Notes: generated by a model not told the origin, from the sequence alone. Shown: positions 9,201-18,054, counted from the first letter of the stretch. The stretch is DNA of 64,000 bases from Pseudomonas sp. ISL-84 (GCA_018613035.1 JAGGRA010000022.1:95490-159489), one strand, 5' to 3'. Numbers and translations: made by a program.

Positions 9201-9815
9201 TTAGTAGTTAAGGTTATAAAGATAATCTATTATCTTAATATAGTCAATTCTGGGCTGAAATCCAAGCGGGATGTGATGCCCGCTGCTTTCAATTTCTGTT
9301 TTTGTAATAGATTTTCTTCCTCCATCCTTCATTCTTTTCCAGTAGGTGAGCAAATAATGCGCCTCTAAGAGGTAGACTTCTTCAGTTGCTGAAAAGCGAA
9401 GAAGGACAAAGCAAATTCCTCTCTGGGCCAAAACTGTCTCCATATGCTTAACTTGGTGTTCATGAAAGTTTTTAAGCGGAAAAGAGGTGGTGTTTTGAGT
9501 TTCCTTTGCTTCAAAATCAATATATTTACCTTTATAAACACCATTATAATCTGTTGTTGATGCTTGTTTAAAATATGCCTCTTTGATTACTGCTGCACTT
9601 CTCTTTGGATAATCTACCTGTACAATTTGGACAGGTGTAGGCTTTTTATGGATGGAAGCTATGCCGTGTTCCAGGTAGAACTCATTTGTTTCATTTATAT
9701 CTTCCTCCAGAGTCATCCCGCGATTGCTGTAGGACCATTTTTGCTCTGCTTTCATTGTTTTTGTACTTTTGGCAGCAGGGACATATTTCCTGCCATTCGG
9801 ATAATGGAAATTCAT
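9201..9815 (-). CDS. recU: Holliday junction resolvase RecU
   Basis: RecU cuts Holliday junctions and modulates RecA during recombinational repair. The 204 residues match B. subtilis RecU (206), including the [10 protein letters not shown] start of the fold and the nuclease core around [20 protein letters not shown], with acidic residues followed by ExK. The start at 9815 ([11 protein letters not shown]) follows GGGGTGA by 6 nt; the 16-codon upstream extension lacks a ribosome site. It is the first gene of the recU-ponA operon. Confidence 0.93.
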   Translation of the reverse strand: MNFHYPNGRKYVPAAKSTKTMKAEQKWSYSNRGMTLEEDINETNEFYLEHGIASIHKKPTPVQIVQVDYPKRSAAVIKEAYFKQASTTDYNGVYKGKYIDFEAKETQNTTSFPLKNFHEHQVKHMETVLAQRGICFVLLRFSATEEVYLLEAHYLLTYWKRMKDGGRKSITKTEIESSGHHIPLGFQPRIDYIKIIDYLYNLNY

Positions 9816-10114
9816 GCAGTCACCCCGTTTTAAACTACTCCCTATCATAACAAAAGTCAGCAATCTTTGGTTGAATAAAAAGTTCTAATTAACAAACGCT
9901 AAGGGAAACTTTCGTCATTGGGTGCCTTTTCGGCTGAAGGTTTGTTGAGCATCGTCGACACCGCCACTAAGAAGTTGCCAAACAAGTTTAGTCTTGTTAA
10001 ACAGATCTTGTCGAAACGGCCAGTTAAGCCCTCAATGGCTTGGTTTTAGCTGAAAAAAGTTTTAATGATGTTTCGCCTGCGTTAATACTTATTCATTTCC
10101 TGGGGTGAAATGCT
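9816..10114. other. Divergent gap with a GC-rich segment open on both strands
   Basis: This 299-bp gap separates recU (-) from yppC (+). Bases 9897-10060 are richer in G and C than the flanks. On the plus strand one frame is free of stops for about 48 codons, ending in TAG at 10047-10049. On the minus strand another frame is open for 47 codons, ending in TAG at 9901-9903. Neither has a ribosome site with a usable start, so it could be a gene remnant, a dispersed repeat or a structured RNA. I cannot identify it. Confidence 0.4.
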
Positions 10115-11107
10115 ATGTTTTTACCTGGAAAATATACCTTTGCTCGTTTTGCAAAAAACGAGCAATTATTAATAAAGCACATTAACAAAATGACTGCAAA
10201 AAATAATATTGATAATATTTCCAGGACAGATGCTTATTTTGATTTTTATAGGGAGCACCCTGAAATATGCTGGGCTTTTCTTGCCTCCATGGTGTCGCGT
10301 AACGCGGGATGGAATATGTGCGATCTTGAAGGCGCCTGCTTCCCAAAGCTTATTGGAAAGCAGGTGAGGGATATGCTTTATCTAACATATGAAAGAGCTA
10401 ATTGGATGATCTTTCAGGATGCATATCCTCAATTGCTCATCTATCATTATTCGACGAAAATGAATCGGCCAATGTTTCATTTATTAAAAACTTTTCATGT
10501 TTCATCATTTATGGAACAGGAATGGATGCATTTCTGGAGTGAAGGAAATAAAAAGAGGTTAATAATTTCACTTATTATTAATGAACAGAATGTGATCCAA
10601 GAGCCAGTGATGGAACACCCTGTTTATAAAAATAAAGTCTTTCATTCACTGCTTTTTTGCTTTCAGGATTATTTTCATTTTAGCTCTGTTATCTTTCCTA
10701 CATGTAAAGGTGAATTATACGGAGCCAGTGTTAACGGTTTCAGGTCGGTGTCTAAAAGGATAGATCTCGGAAAAAGGCTTGCTGAAATTTTGTTCGATCC
10801 CGGTTATTATACGGCTATTTATGAATTCGCATCCACCACAATTCATACAGGCTCAAGACACGACTATGAAAAGTATTTTAAGAGGAGGGTACCAAGAAAC
10901 ACTCCTTTCCTACGCTGTACATACCCTATAATTAATCATCACATTCATCAATTTAATGATTGGTCTTCAAAAAAGCGAATTCAGAAAAAATGGCAAAAAG
11001 AAACCGTAAGTCAAAGACATCCAATCCATATAACAGAGTGGTATTTGCACAAACAAAAGCAGCTGAAAGCAGCTGCTTGGCTGGGGAACCTGTTTAATTC
11101 CAAATAA
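10115..11107 (+). CDS. yppC: YppC, DUF2515 family
   Basis: The protein has 330 residues (B. subtilis YppC about 320) and belongs by position and type to the DUF2515/YppC family of unknown function. It is rich in aromatic residues and histidine and has no clear membrane helix. The start at 10115 follows GGGGTGA. Its own terminator is directly downstream. No catalytic motif is evident. Confidence 0.78.
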   Translation: MFLPGKYTFARFAKNEQLLIKHINKMTAKNNIDNISRTDAYFDFYREHPEICWAFLASMVSRNAGWNMCDLEGACFPKLIGKQVRDMLYLTYERANWMIFQDAYPQLLIYHYSTKMNRPMFHLLKTFHVSSFMEQEWMHFWSEGNKKRLIISLIINEQNVIQEPVMEHPVYKNKVFHSLLFCFQDYFHFSSVIFPTCKGELYGASVNGFRSVSKRIDLGKRLAEILFDPGYYTAIYEFASTTIHTGSRHDYEKYFKRRVPRNTPFLRCTYPIINHHIHQFNDWSSKKRIQKKWQKETVSQRHPIHITEWYLHKQKQLKAAAWLGNLFNSK

Positions 11108-11135
11108 AAAAGCAAGGAATTTTCCTTGCTTTTCC
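11107..11135 (+). terminator. Terminator of yppC
   Basis: The stem AAAAGCAAGG / CCTTGCTTTT with a short AATT loop overlaps the stop region. It also faces sspM from the other side. Confidence 0.8.
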
Positions 11136-11146
11136 CATTGAGGTTC

Positions 11147-11254
11147 CTAAGTTGATGGACGGTCAGGGCCTTCTAGTTTTTTATTTCCATAGCCTGTCTT
11201 TGTTTCTTCTAACTTCTTAGGCTGAACCTTATTTTGTTTTTCTTTTTTTGCCAT
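11147..11254 (-). CDS. sspM: Small acid-soluble spore protein M
   Basis: This is a 35-aa lysine-rich peptide ending in KKLEGPDRPST. B. subtilis SspM (34 aa) ends in the closely similar KLGGPNRPST, from memory. Minor SASPs are made in the forespore. The ATG at 11254 follows GGAGGTG by 7 nt. A sigma-G-like promoter lies just upstream. The function in the spore core is inferred from the family. Confidence 0.85.
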   Translation of the reverse strand: MAKKEKQNKVQPKKLEETKTGYGNKKLEGPDRPST

Positions 11255-11274
11255 TAGTAAACACCTCCGATATA

Positions 11275-11303
11275 TAGTTTGTTCAATGGCTTTTTTTTCA
11301 TTC
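11275..11303 (-). promoter_or_regulatory. Sigma-G-like promoter for sspM
   Basis: On the minus strand GAATGA and CAAACTA are separated by 16 bp, 21 nt ahead of the sspM start. This resembles the forespore sigma-G consensus (TGMATA / CATWMTA) with one or two mismatches. Confidence 0.45.
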
Positions 11304-11497
11304 CTTGGCGGATGTCGAATCAAAGAATTTTACATGAAAATAAGTACTTTCTTTGGCGAATCTCTTCTAGTTTTGTCAGCGTTGAAGGAAACCTCTTTCC
11401 CGGAGAGAAATATGTAGGCACAACAGCAAAAAATTTATCGCTGCTTACACACTAAGGTAAAAGGAAAGCAAGGAGAAAAGAATGGGGAGGTTTTTAC

Positions 11498-11761
11498 ATG
11501 CAAGGGAAAATCGTTGAAAAAAAAGAATTGCTGGCTATGCTGACGGAAATACATGATCAGCTTGAGGAGCTTGAAAGCGTTCTTGAATCAAATTTATCAG
11601 GCCTTCGCCAAAACTGGTATGAAGATCAGACAGATAAGATAACAATTTGTGGAAATAAACTCGAAACGATTGAAAATGAACTGACAGCCTTCTCCGAAAC
11701 AAAGTCTGAGACAGAAAATGCCAAAGGGTCTAAAAGCATGCAGCTTGAACTTGGCTTTTAA
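11498..11761 (+). CDS. Hypothetical 87-aa coiled-coil protein
   Basis: This is an acidic, helical protein dominated by a heptad-like region (about residues 4-35 and 50-70, rich in L, E and K), with a single cysteine and a polar C-terminus. GGGGAGG lies 8 nt upstream of the ATG. It lies just ahead of yppE, where B. subtilis has yppD, but I cannot confirm homology. Confidence 0.65.
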   Translation: MQGKIVEKKELLAMLTEIHDQLEELESVLESNLSGLRQNWYEDQTDKITICGNKLETIENELTAFSETKSETENAKGSKSMQLELGF

Positions 11762-11833
11762 GTGAAATAAAATAGCACTAAGATTCAGTAGCTAATTTAT
11801 AATAGCTACTTTTATTTTTGGAGCTGATAATCA

Positions 11834-12211
11834 ATGGGCAATGAACAAGAACTGCTGAAGCTAACAGAAAAGTTAGTAGCATATGTACAAGCTTCCGACG
11901 ACAAGTTTAAACGTGTAAAGGAGTCAGGGGAAAAGGGGAATTTCTATAACGAAGTGAAGCCTTTTGCAGATGAAGTTAAAGCCATAAATGATAGGTGGAA
12001 GACAGAAGCGGTAGTGTGGGTAAAAAAACATAAGCCGAAAAATCTTTATCCGCAGCAAGTCGAATCGGCTTCTGAGCACATCGAGATGGTTTCCATTCAG
12101 GCATTTTTCCCTGAAACAAGCAAAACAAGATTCATAAATTATGTGAACTCAGCAATATATGTGCTAAAACAATTAATAGTTTTATTAACAGAAGATAAGA
12201 GGGGAACCTAA
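11834..12211 (+). CDS. yppE: YppE, DUF1798 family
   Basis: This 125-aa helical protein fits the YppE/DUF1798 family (B. subtilis 123 aa), a small helix-bundle fold of unknown function. Typical features are the charged N-terminal helix, a central WVKKHKPKNLYPQQ-type turn, and a final helix with hydrophobic face. The start follows GGAGCTGA. It stands 72 nt after the coiled-coil gene and ends inside a strong terminator. Confidence 0.8.
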   Translation: MGNEQELLKLTEKLVAYVQASDDKFKRVKESGEKGNFYNEVKPFADEVKAINDRWKTEAVVWVKKHKPKNLYPQQVESASEHIEMVSIQAFFPETSKTRFINYVNSAIYVLKQLIVLLTEDKRGT

Positions 12212-12227
12212 TCGGTTCCCCTCTTTT
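12197..12227 (+). terminator. Terminator of yppE (bidirectional)
   Basis: A 12-bp stem (AAGAGGGGAACC / GGTTCCCCTCTT) has a 5-nt loop holding the yppE stop codon. It is T-rich on both sides and so also serves yppF. Confidence 0.85.
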
Positions 12228-12240
12228 GCGCAGTTCTCTA

Positions 12241-12456
12241 TTAAACATTAATTGAATCATGGAGGGAGCTATCTTTATAGCTTTCCGGAACCGCAGCCCC
12301 TTGAGCTTCGAGCTCACGAACAAGATTGCGATAATCTGTACTGGAAATTTCATTATGGATGTAGGCCTTTTTGGCAAAATCCAATAACTCATTAACATTT
12401 TCAGGAGTATACTCCCGTAATTGCTGAAACTTCTTTTTTAGTTCGTGAACATTCAT
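12241..12456 (-). CDS. yppF: YppF-like protein
   Basis: This 71-aa protein resembles the YppF family: a basic amphipathic N-terminal helix, the segment YTPENVNELLDFAKKAYI, and then DYRNLVRELEAQGA. The start at 12456 follows GAGGAGG by about 10 nt; a longer frame runs on upstream but has no ribosome site. The function is unknown. It converges on yppE and shares its terminator. Confidence 0.72.
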   Translation of the reverse strand: MNVHELKKKFQQLREYTPENVNELLDFAKKAYIHNEISSTDYRNLVRELEAQGAAVPESYKDSSLHDSINV

Positions 12457-12870
12457 TTGATAATGCCTCCTCTTAATATTGATTCGCGAGCTCCTCGCAG
12501 TACCGTGACATGAATAAGGGGACAAGAAATAGTTTGTTTTTTTATATCCTAACATGAAAAATAATTTTTCATCGTTTTTAAAAAAATCAAACTTCCGACA
12601 TGTTTCCGCATCGTTAGACAAAAATAGAAAACGCTTCCAAAAGATCGTTTATCTGTCTATCGGCAGGTACTTATGAAAGTGCAGGAAGAGTTTTTAATGA
12701 CTGAAAAAGAACATTAGGCGTTTTCGGCTTTTCACACTCTGGGCATGTATTACATATATTGTATTGATGAAGTGAAGGTAGGCAATATACCTATATCATA
12801 ACTAATAAATATCTTATATTTAGGCTGTTACCGCAAACTTTGCTGCTTTTTAAACAAGTATTGCGGAGAG

Positions 12871-13061
12871 GTTGATTTCCGCTCCAGGCTGCTCAAGCTT
12901 CCGCGGGGCCGGCAGTGAGCCTCCACAGCGCGCAGCGCCTGTCGGGTCTCACCTGTCCCACTACTCCCGCTGGACTTTGAATAAACATTCTTGAGTCATC
13001 ACCGCACGAAGGAAATGCGAATGCATTTTCGAGGAGACTCTCACCTTACGCTCCAATTAAC
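12871..13061. repeat. Dispersed repeat, family A, divergent copy 2
   Basis: This GC-rich non-coding block runs from GTTGATTTCCGCTCCAGG to CTCCAATTAAC in the yppF-yppG gap. It shares both termini and the internal CACGAAG...GCATTCGCATTT-type palindrome with copies at 2502-2743 and 45060-45430. The middle is diverged. The rest of 12457-12870 is AT-rich and holds nothing I can support. Confidence 0.65.
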
Positions 13062-13153
13062 TAAGCTTATTTATCAAAGCGCTATTTAAAAACAAAAACA
13101 ATCTTTAAGAAATCAGTCTACATTTATTATTGTAATAAGGAGGGTGTTTGCCC

Positions 13154-13738
13154 ATGTTTGGCCGAAAAACAAATAGAGCCAGCCATTTCCAGCCATACGG
13201 CCATTGGAACCAGTTTTCTTCCAGTGATCCATTTTACTTGGGGATGAATGGCCAACATTATATGAGGCAACAGCCAATGCACGATTTTCAGGTATCATCG
13301 GGACAATGGAATCCTTACTATGCTCCATATGGTATGACCTACCAGCAGCCTTATCCTGTACAATATCCAATGCAGGATGCACAGCCCAATTATGGTCCTA
13401 ATCCATATCCTTCACAGGGCTATGGATCCAATTATTATCCTGCTCCAGCCTCACAAAACACTAGCATTTTTCAGAATCCATTAGAATCGGAAGAATACTA
13501 TGGAACTAATTCTAAGCAGCAGCAGCCAGTGTCTCCTTATCCGTATATGAACCCGTATCCTAAACAGTCATTCATTCCGAAGCAGCCTTCTGGAGTCCAG
13601 ACAATTATGAATTCATTTAAAGCACAGGATGGCTCGCTGGATCTCAATAAGATGGTGGATACAGCCGGTCAAATGATGAATGCTGTAACACAGGTTTCGT
13701 CGATGGTGAAGGGGCTGGGAGGAATATTTAAAGTTTAG
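13154..13738 (+). CDS. yppG: YppG-like protein, probably spore-associated
   Basis: The protein has 194 residues, longer than B. subtilis YppG (125). Residues 1-140 are a low-complexity stretch rich in P, Y, Q, N and S. The conserved C-terminal 45-50 residues (IMNSFKAQDGSLDLNKMVD, then AGQMMNAVTQVSSMVKGLGG) define the YppG family. Composition suggests a coat or surface protein, but that is inference. The ATG at 13154 follows AAGGAGGGTG by 7 nt; the TTG at 13148 is too close to it. Confidence 0.78.
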   Translation: MFGRKTNRASHFQPYGHWNQFSSSDPFYLGMNGQHYMRQQPMHDFQVSSGQWNPYYAPYGMTYQQPYPVQYPMQDAQPNYGPNPYPSQGYGSNYYPAPASQNTSIFQNPLESEEYYGTNSKQQQPVSPYPYMNPYPKQSFIPKQPSGVQTIMNSFKAQDGSLDLNKMVDTAGQMMNAVTQVSSMVKGLGGIFKV

Positions 13739-13745
13739 TTTTTCC

Positions 13746-13768
13746 TAAAGGGCCGTTAAGGCCTTTTT
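13746..13768 (+). terminator. Terminator of yppG
   Basis: The stem AAAGGGCC / AGGCCTTTTT has a short GTTA loop and begins 8 nt after the yppG stop. Confidence 0.7.
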
Positions 13769-13952
13769 ATATTGGGATGAAAAATCAGACTTGAAAAAAA
13801 ATTGAATATATTTGAAAATGGAATAGCTGGTCTATTTTTGGGATGGCTTTGTTCATAGGCATTGTTTTACTTTGGAACTTTGTTGATTGTACAAAAAACA
13901 GAAGGCGATTTTGCAGAGCTTTTGCATTTAAAAAAATATGTCAAATCATGCG

Positions 13953-13973
13953 GTAAATAACTCACTCATTTAC
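13953..13973. promoter_or_regulatory. Palindrome ahead of the permease genes
   Basis: GTAAAT and ATTTAC flank nine bases (AACTCACTC). The site lies 10 bp ahead of a TTGACA element (13983-13988) and about 80 bp before the permease start. It could be an operator. The rest of 13769-14049 is AT-rich with no gene. Confidence 0.3.
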
Positions 13974-14049
13974 TGTTGAATGATTGACAAAATTTAGATG
14001 AAAGTGAAAAAATAGAAAAATGACTAGAAGTCATTAAAGGGGGGGTATT

Positions 14050-14913
14050 ATGGTTCGAGCTGTACAGCAAATATTTATTATATTTGTTTTAATTTTACTT
14101 CTTGCCGCTTTGCCAAAAATCGTTTCAGTAGATCAGATGGATGGAGGCATGGATTGGAAATATGACAGACTGCCTGAGATTTATGGGGATTTTATCACAG
14201 AAATAAGCCATGGGAGCCTTGGAACATATCAGCTGGGCATGCAAACCCGACCGATAGCAGAGGACATCGGAGATAATTTTTTAACCAGTTTACAAATTGT
14301 TTTAACGGGTGTAATTTCAGCAGTCTTCATTAGCCTGTTATTTGGTATATTTATAAGCAGATTCCGGCCAACGAAAATCTTTGGCATGTTCTTGAATATC
14401 CTTGCAGCCATTCCTGATTTTATTATCATCGTCATGTCCATGATTCTTGCTGTAAAAGTATATAAAGTGACGGGGGTAAGAGTGATTTCACTAAGGCCGG
14501 ATGGCGGCGCGCTTAACATCTGGTTCCCAACCATGCTTGTGGCCATTGCACCCACATTATATTTGTTTAAGCTCGTATCGGTAAAGTACTATCAAACCAG
14601 CGGTGAAGATTATATTAAAACGGCTGTTGCAAAGGGTATGGGCTTAAGTTACATAAATTTTCAGCATGTCTATAAAAATATAGAGCCTTTCATTAAAGCA
14701 GAGCTTGTTAAAGTAATTTCTTTGGCGATCGGCAATTTGTTTATTATTGAATACATCATGAATGTTTCTGGTATTACAAAGTTTGTGTTCCAAAGTCATG
14801 AAGTGCAGCCAATTGCAATTGGATTGTTTGCCATGCTGTTAATATCTCTTATTGTCTATGTTTCAATTAGACTTTTATTCTATCTGTTTAAACGGGGTTT
14901 TATTTATGAATAG
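14050..14913 (+). CDS. Oligopeptide-type ABC transporter permease, DppB/OppB-like
   Basis: This 287-aa inner-membrane protein has an N-terminal helix (about 8-24), an extracytoplasmic segment, and a BPD_transp_1 domain of five more helices. The EAA-type loop that docks the ATPase is visible as EDYIKTAVAKGMGLSYINFQ. It should pair with the next protein to form a peptide-import channel. GGGGGGG lies just before the ATG. No ATPase or binding-protein gene is nearby, so those partners must be encoded elsewhere. It overlaps the next gene by 8 bp. Confidence 0.85.
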   Translation: MVRAVQQIFIIFVLILLLAALPKIVSVDQMDGGMDWKYDRLPEIYGDFITEISHGSLGTYQLGMQTRPIAEDIGDNFLTSLQIVLTGVISAVFISLLFGIFISRFRPTKIFGMFLNILAAIPDFIIIVMSMILAVKVYKVTGVRVISLRPDGGALNIWFPTMLVAIAPTLYLFKLVSVKYYQTSGEDYIKTAVAKGMGLSYINFQHVYKNIEPFIKAELVKVISLAIGNLFIIEYIMNVSGITKFVFQSHEVQPIAIGLFAMLLISLIVYVSIRLLFYLFKRGFIYE

Positions 14914-17044
14914 GCTGCTAAAGGTAAATTACTCATTATATATTGGAACCTTCCTGGTCACAGTACTGCTTTTTTTCTGCATTTTTGGCCCAATGCTCGC
15001 TCCGCACTCATTGACTTCGACGCTTGAAACGCAATATACAAATGGGAAAGTGCTGGCACCGCCCATGGAGCCTTTTGAATCAGGCTCTTACCCTCTGGGT
15101 ACAGATAAATGGGGCTATGATCTAATGTCTATGATACTGAATGGGCTTCGATATACGGTCATTATAGCTGCTGCTGTAACCGCCATTAAAATGGTTTTTG
15201 GGACAATTATCGGCTTGTATATTGGAACCTGGAAAAAAACTCCCGGATGGATGATTGCTTTCGAAAATGCCTGGAGCTATGTCCCTCTTTTTTTAATTTT
15301 ATATTTTTTTCTATCACCGATTAGCTTTAATAGCTCCTTGGAAACAAGCACACTTATTGGCTATTTCATTATAATAGCGTCGGTAGTCAGTATTCCCAGT
15401 ATTGTTTCGTCAGTAAGACTTAAAACAGCCGAATTATATCAATCCGTTTATATTGATGCCGGAAGGGTACTTGGGGCAAACAAGCACCGCCTTATATGGA
15501 AGCATATCTTTCCGCAATTAAAGGAATCTTTTTTAGTCATGTTTATTCTGGAGATTGTCTATGTGATTGCTCTTATGGGGCAGCTTGCTCTCATGAATAT
15601 ATTTGTGGGCGGTACGATCATGAGATATGATCCGATCATTTATCTTTCTGTAACAAAAGAATTGGCAGGCCTTGTCGGCCAGGCAAGAGGGAATATTTAT
15701 GGAAGCACCCATATCTTGCTTGTGCCATTAATCGTGCTTTTATATACAACCGCCTCCTTTAGCCTGCTTGCCAATGGGTTAAAGAATCGTTTTCAATCCA
15801 ACTACCAGCGTACACCTTGGATTAAGACTGGGCATGAGCCCCAGGTGCTTCCAGCGAGAAAGCAGTATAATGCAAAGAGAGGTTTTTGGACGCTTTCCAC
15901 TCCTAAAATCGCTCTGGGCGCGCTGGTAATTGCTTTCGCTGGCGCAGGTATTTATGTGACAGCTACAAAGGACGCGGATATAGGTGTCAAAAGCGGCAGC
16001 CAGGCTGAATATAACCTCGCTTTGAAAATGAATGCAAACGGGTCCTTCTCAGCTGATGCGGATATTCAATTAAAAAACAAATCAGATCAGGAATGGGAAG
16101 AACTTGTATTTTACTTTATCCCCAATGTCTTTAAAGAGGGACATCAATTCAAATCCGTTGAGGGACATTCCGAGTCAGAAATTAAAGAAGTGACCTTGAA
16201 TGGGCAGAAAGCGAAGTATACATTAGAGGATGATACTTTAACAATCGCTGTCAGTGAAGGGATGACAGATAGAACTAAACACAGAGTAAGGATAAAGTAT
16301 AGCTTTACAGTGCCTGAAAAAGGCAGCCGTTTTTCAAAGGTAAGCCCTAACTATTATCTTGCTCAGTGGTATCCAATGGCAGCGGTTTACCAAAATGGCA
16401 AGTGGAATAAAGAGCCTTATAAAGAGGGGCTGGAAACATATCATACCGGCTTCTCCGATTTCAAAGTTTCATATAAATTGCCTAATGGATATACATTTGT
16501 TTCAACTGCCGAAAAGGATCCTGAAGCGGAAAAGAACGAAGGAGCCGTTAAAGCAGAGAGAGTCAGGGACTTTTTCATTGCTGTCATGAAGGATATGGAT
16601 ATGTATGAAACGGAAGCTGAGGATGGTGTAAAAATCCGGTTATTTACGAGAAATAATCATGACAAAGATCCGGCTGCTTCTCTGGAACTCGCCCGTAAAG
16701 CACTGTCTTTTTATCAGGAGAACATAGGAGACTATCCCCATAACCAGCTCGATATTGTTCTGGATGAGGGCCAGTTTATGGAGTATCCCGGAATCGTAAC
16801 CATCAACCCTTACATAGAGGATAAACGATTTTATGATATTTCCATTGTCCATGAAATTGCCCATCAATATTTTTATGGAGTGGTAGCTAATGATCCCTAT
16901 CATCACGCATGGGTTGATGAAGGGATGACAGAGTTTGCCACATCCATGTATTATTATGCTAGTGAAAATCAGCCCGAACCGCAGGCGTTTGGAATCTCCC
17001 GTTATCGAATGGAGGCAATTGAGGAAGAAGGTCTTGGCAGGTAG
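14906..17044 (+). CDS. ABC permease fused to an M1 metallopeptidase, truncated by in-frame TAG
   Basis: Residues 1-300 are a DppC-like permease (N-terminal helix, EAA-type loop in IDAGRVLGANKHRLIWKH). A seventh helix (about 332-352) follows, then a gluzincin domain to the end. Zinc site: H649-E650-x-x-H653 and E672 (HEIAHQYF ... WVDEG). QFMEYPG resembles the GAMEN exopeptidase motif. Topology predicts an extracellular peptidase tethered to the importer. TAG at codon 713 stops it at 712 residues; the same frame stays open to 17317. The start at 14906 overlaps the upstream permease. The lost part contains the likely catalytic tyrosine. Confidence 0.8.
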   Translation: MNRLLKVNYSLYIGTFLVTVLLFFCIFGPMLAPHSLTSTLETQYTNGKVLAPPMEPFESGSYPLGTDKWGYDLMSMILNGLRYTVIIAAAVTAIKMVFGTIIGLYIGTWKKTPGWMIAFENAWSYVPLFLILYFFLSPISFNSSLETSTLIGYFIIIASVVSIPSIVSSVRLKTAELYQSVYIDAGRVLGANKHRLIWKHIFPQLKESFLVMFILEIVYVIALMGQLALMNIFVGGTIMRYDPIIYLSVTKELAGLVGQARGNIYGSTHILLVPLIVLLYTTASFSLLANGLKNRFQSNYQRTPWIKTGHEPQVLPARKQYNAKRGFWTLSTPKIALGALVIAFAGAGIYVTATKDADIGVKSGSQAEYNLALKMNANGSFSADADIQLKNKSDQEWEELVFYFIPNVFKEGHQFKSVEGHSESEIKEVTLNGQKAKYTLEDDTLTIAVSEGMTDRTKHRVRIKYSFTVPEKGSRFSKVSPNYYLAQWYPMAAVYQNGKWNKEPYKEGLETYHTGFSDFKVSYKLPNGYTFVSTAEKDPEAEKNEGAVKAERVRDFFIAVMKDMDMYETEAEDGVKIRLFTRNNHDKDPAASLELARKALSFYQENIGDYPHNQLDIVLDEGQFMEYPGIVTINPYIEDKRFYDISIVHEIAHQYFYGVVANDPYHHAWVDEGMTEFATSMYYYASENQPEPQAFGISRYRMEAIEEEGLGR

Positions 17045-17317
17045 TATTCTAATGTCCCGCTTGATCAGGTAGTACATACTGGCTTTATATATGGCCAGCC
17101 AACCCTGGAAATCTATAAGATGATCCAGGAAAAGTACAGGCAAAAGGGCGAAACACCTAAGGAAGTGGGTATGCAGTATCTATCCGATTATTATCAAAAG
17201 TTCCGTTATAAAGAGGTAGATACACAGGAATTTATCCGGTTTACCAAAGACTATTTCAGCGTTCCTACTGGCTATTTTAATAATTGGCTGGAAACTTCAA
17301 ATAAAACAAGCAGTTAA
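17045..17317 (+). pseudogene. C-terminal remnant of the M1 peptidase after the TAG
   Basis: The frame of the fused gene continues for 90 codons after TAG (17042-17044), reading YSNVPLDQVVHTGFIYGQP and on to a normal M1 C-terminus at TAA 17315-17317. Y729 in this stretch sits where the M1 proton-donor tyrosine is expected. A single C-to-T change of CAG (Gln) to TAG would explain the break. Alternatives are a sequencing error, suppression, or separate translation, though no good ribosome site is seen. Confidence 0.75.
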
Positions 17318-17360
17318 TTTATTGTCTGTTGAATGCGATTAATAATTAAATAGGTTAACA

Positions 17361-17395
17361 CAAAAACAAGCAGTTTATCACTCTGCTTGTTTTTG
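17361..17395 (+). terminator. Terminator after the permease-peptidase operon (bidirectional)
   Basis: The stem CAAAAACAAGCAG / CTGCTTGTTTTTG has a 9-nt loop. It also faces hsp20 from the other strand. Confidence 0.85.
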
Positions 17396-17463
17396 TTTAC
17401 CCAAACAATGTAAAAGAGCTCATTAGAAGAGGCTTCTTAGCCTCACTTTGGCAGTGGCCAGGT

Positions 17464-17940
17464 TCAGCTTTCATCAATAAGTATTCTTTTTCCCTGCTGT
17501 TTTGGCACTGTAATCTGCAGCAGTCCATTTTGGTAAACCGCTTTTACTTTTTTTTCATTTACCGGTTGTGGAAGGGGAATAGTACGGCTGGAACGCTGCA
17601 GGCTTTGCTGTCTTCTGAATATTTTTCTGTTCTCATCCTCTTCAGTTATCGTTTCAGCAGATTTAACAGAGATCGTAATATAATTGTCCAGAATATCGAT
17701 GTGGATTTGTTCTTTATTTATTCCAGGGAGCTCTGCAGTAATGATATGTTCTTTCTCTGTTTCTGAAACATCTACATGGAAGGAAGAAGCAAAAGGGAAG
17801 GGGTTCTTAAAGAAATCATCCATCGTCTGCAGAAACCCTTTCACCGGCTTCTCGTGAAATAGCTGATTCATGGAATTCATTAAATCACCAAACGGCTCGT
17901 TTCGATCTCTATTTCTGTCTCTCTTTTTTGGTTCCTCCAT
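17464..17940 (-). CDS. Small heat-shock protein, Hsp20/alpha-crystallin family
   Basis: This ATP-independent chaperone holds unfolding proteins. The 158 residues have a charged N-terminus (KKRDRNRDRN), a linker with FHEKPVKGFL, an alpha-crystallin domain (about 52-150: FHVDVSETEKEHIITAELPG ... NGLLQITVPK) and a short C-terminal IL-type motif (RILID). The ATG at 17940 lies 9 nt after GAGAGGGG; the ATG at 17949 abuts that site. It is monocistronic. Confidence 0.85.
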   Translation of the reverse strand: MEEPKKRDRNRDRNEPFGDLMNSMNQLFHEKPVKGFLQTMDDFFKNPFPFASSFHVDVSETEKEHIITAELPGINKEQIHIDILDNYITISVKSAETITEEDENRKIFRRQQSLQRSSRTIPLPQPVNEKKVKAVYQNGLLQITVPKQQGKRILIDES

Positions 17941-18054
17941 AACATGCATCCCCTCTCATACAGGATTATTCATTTTATCGTATGCTGCCCATTGGGTGAA
18001 TGTTCCTGAAGGAGCAGGCTATTGAAGGATAAAAAAACAGCTTGGATGCGGTCC

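Noticed and set aside
12554..12676. 40-aa basic frame (MKNNFSSFLKKSNF...) between yppF and the repeat
   Set aside because: No ribosome site and no terminator; short enough to occur by chance.
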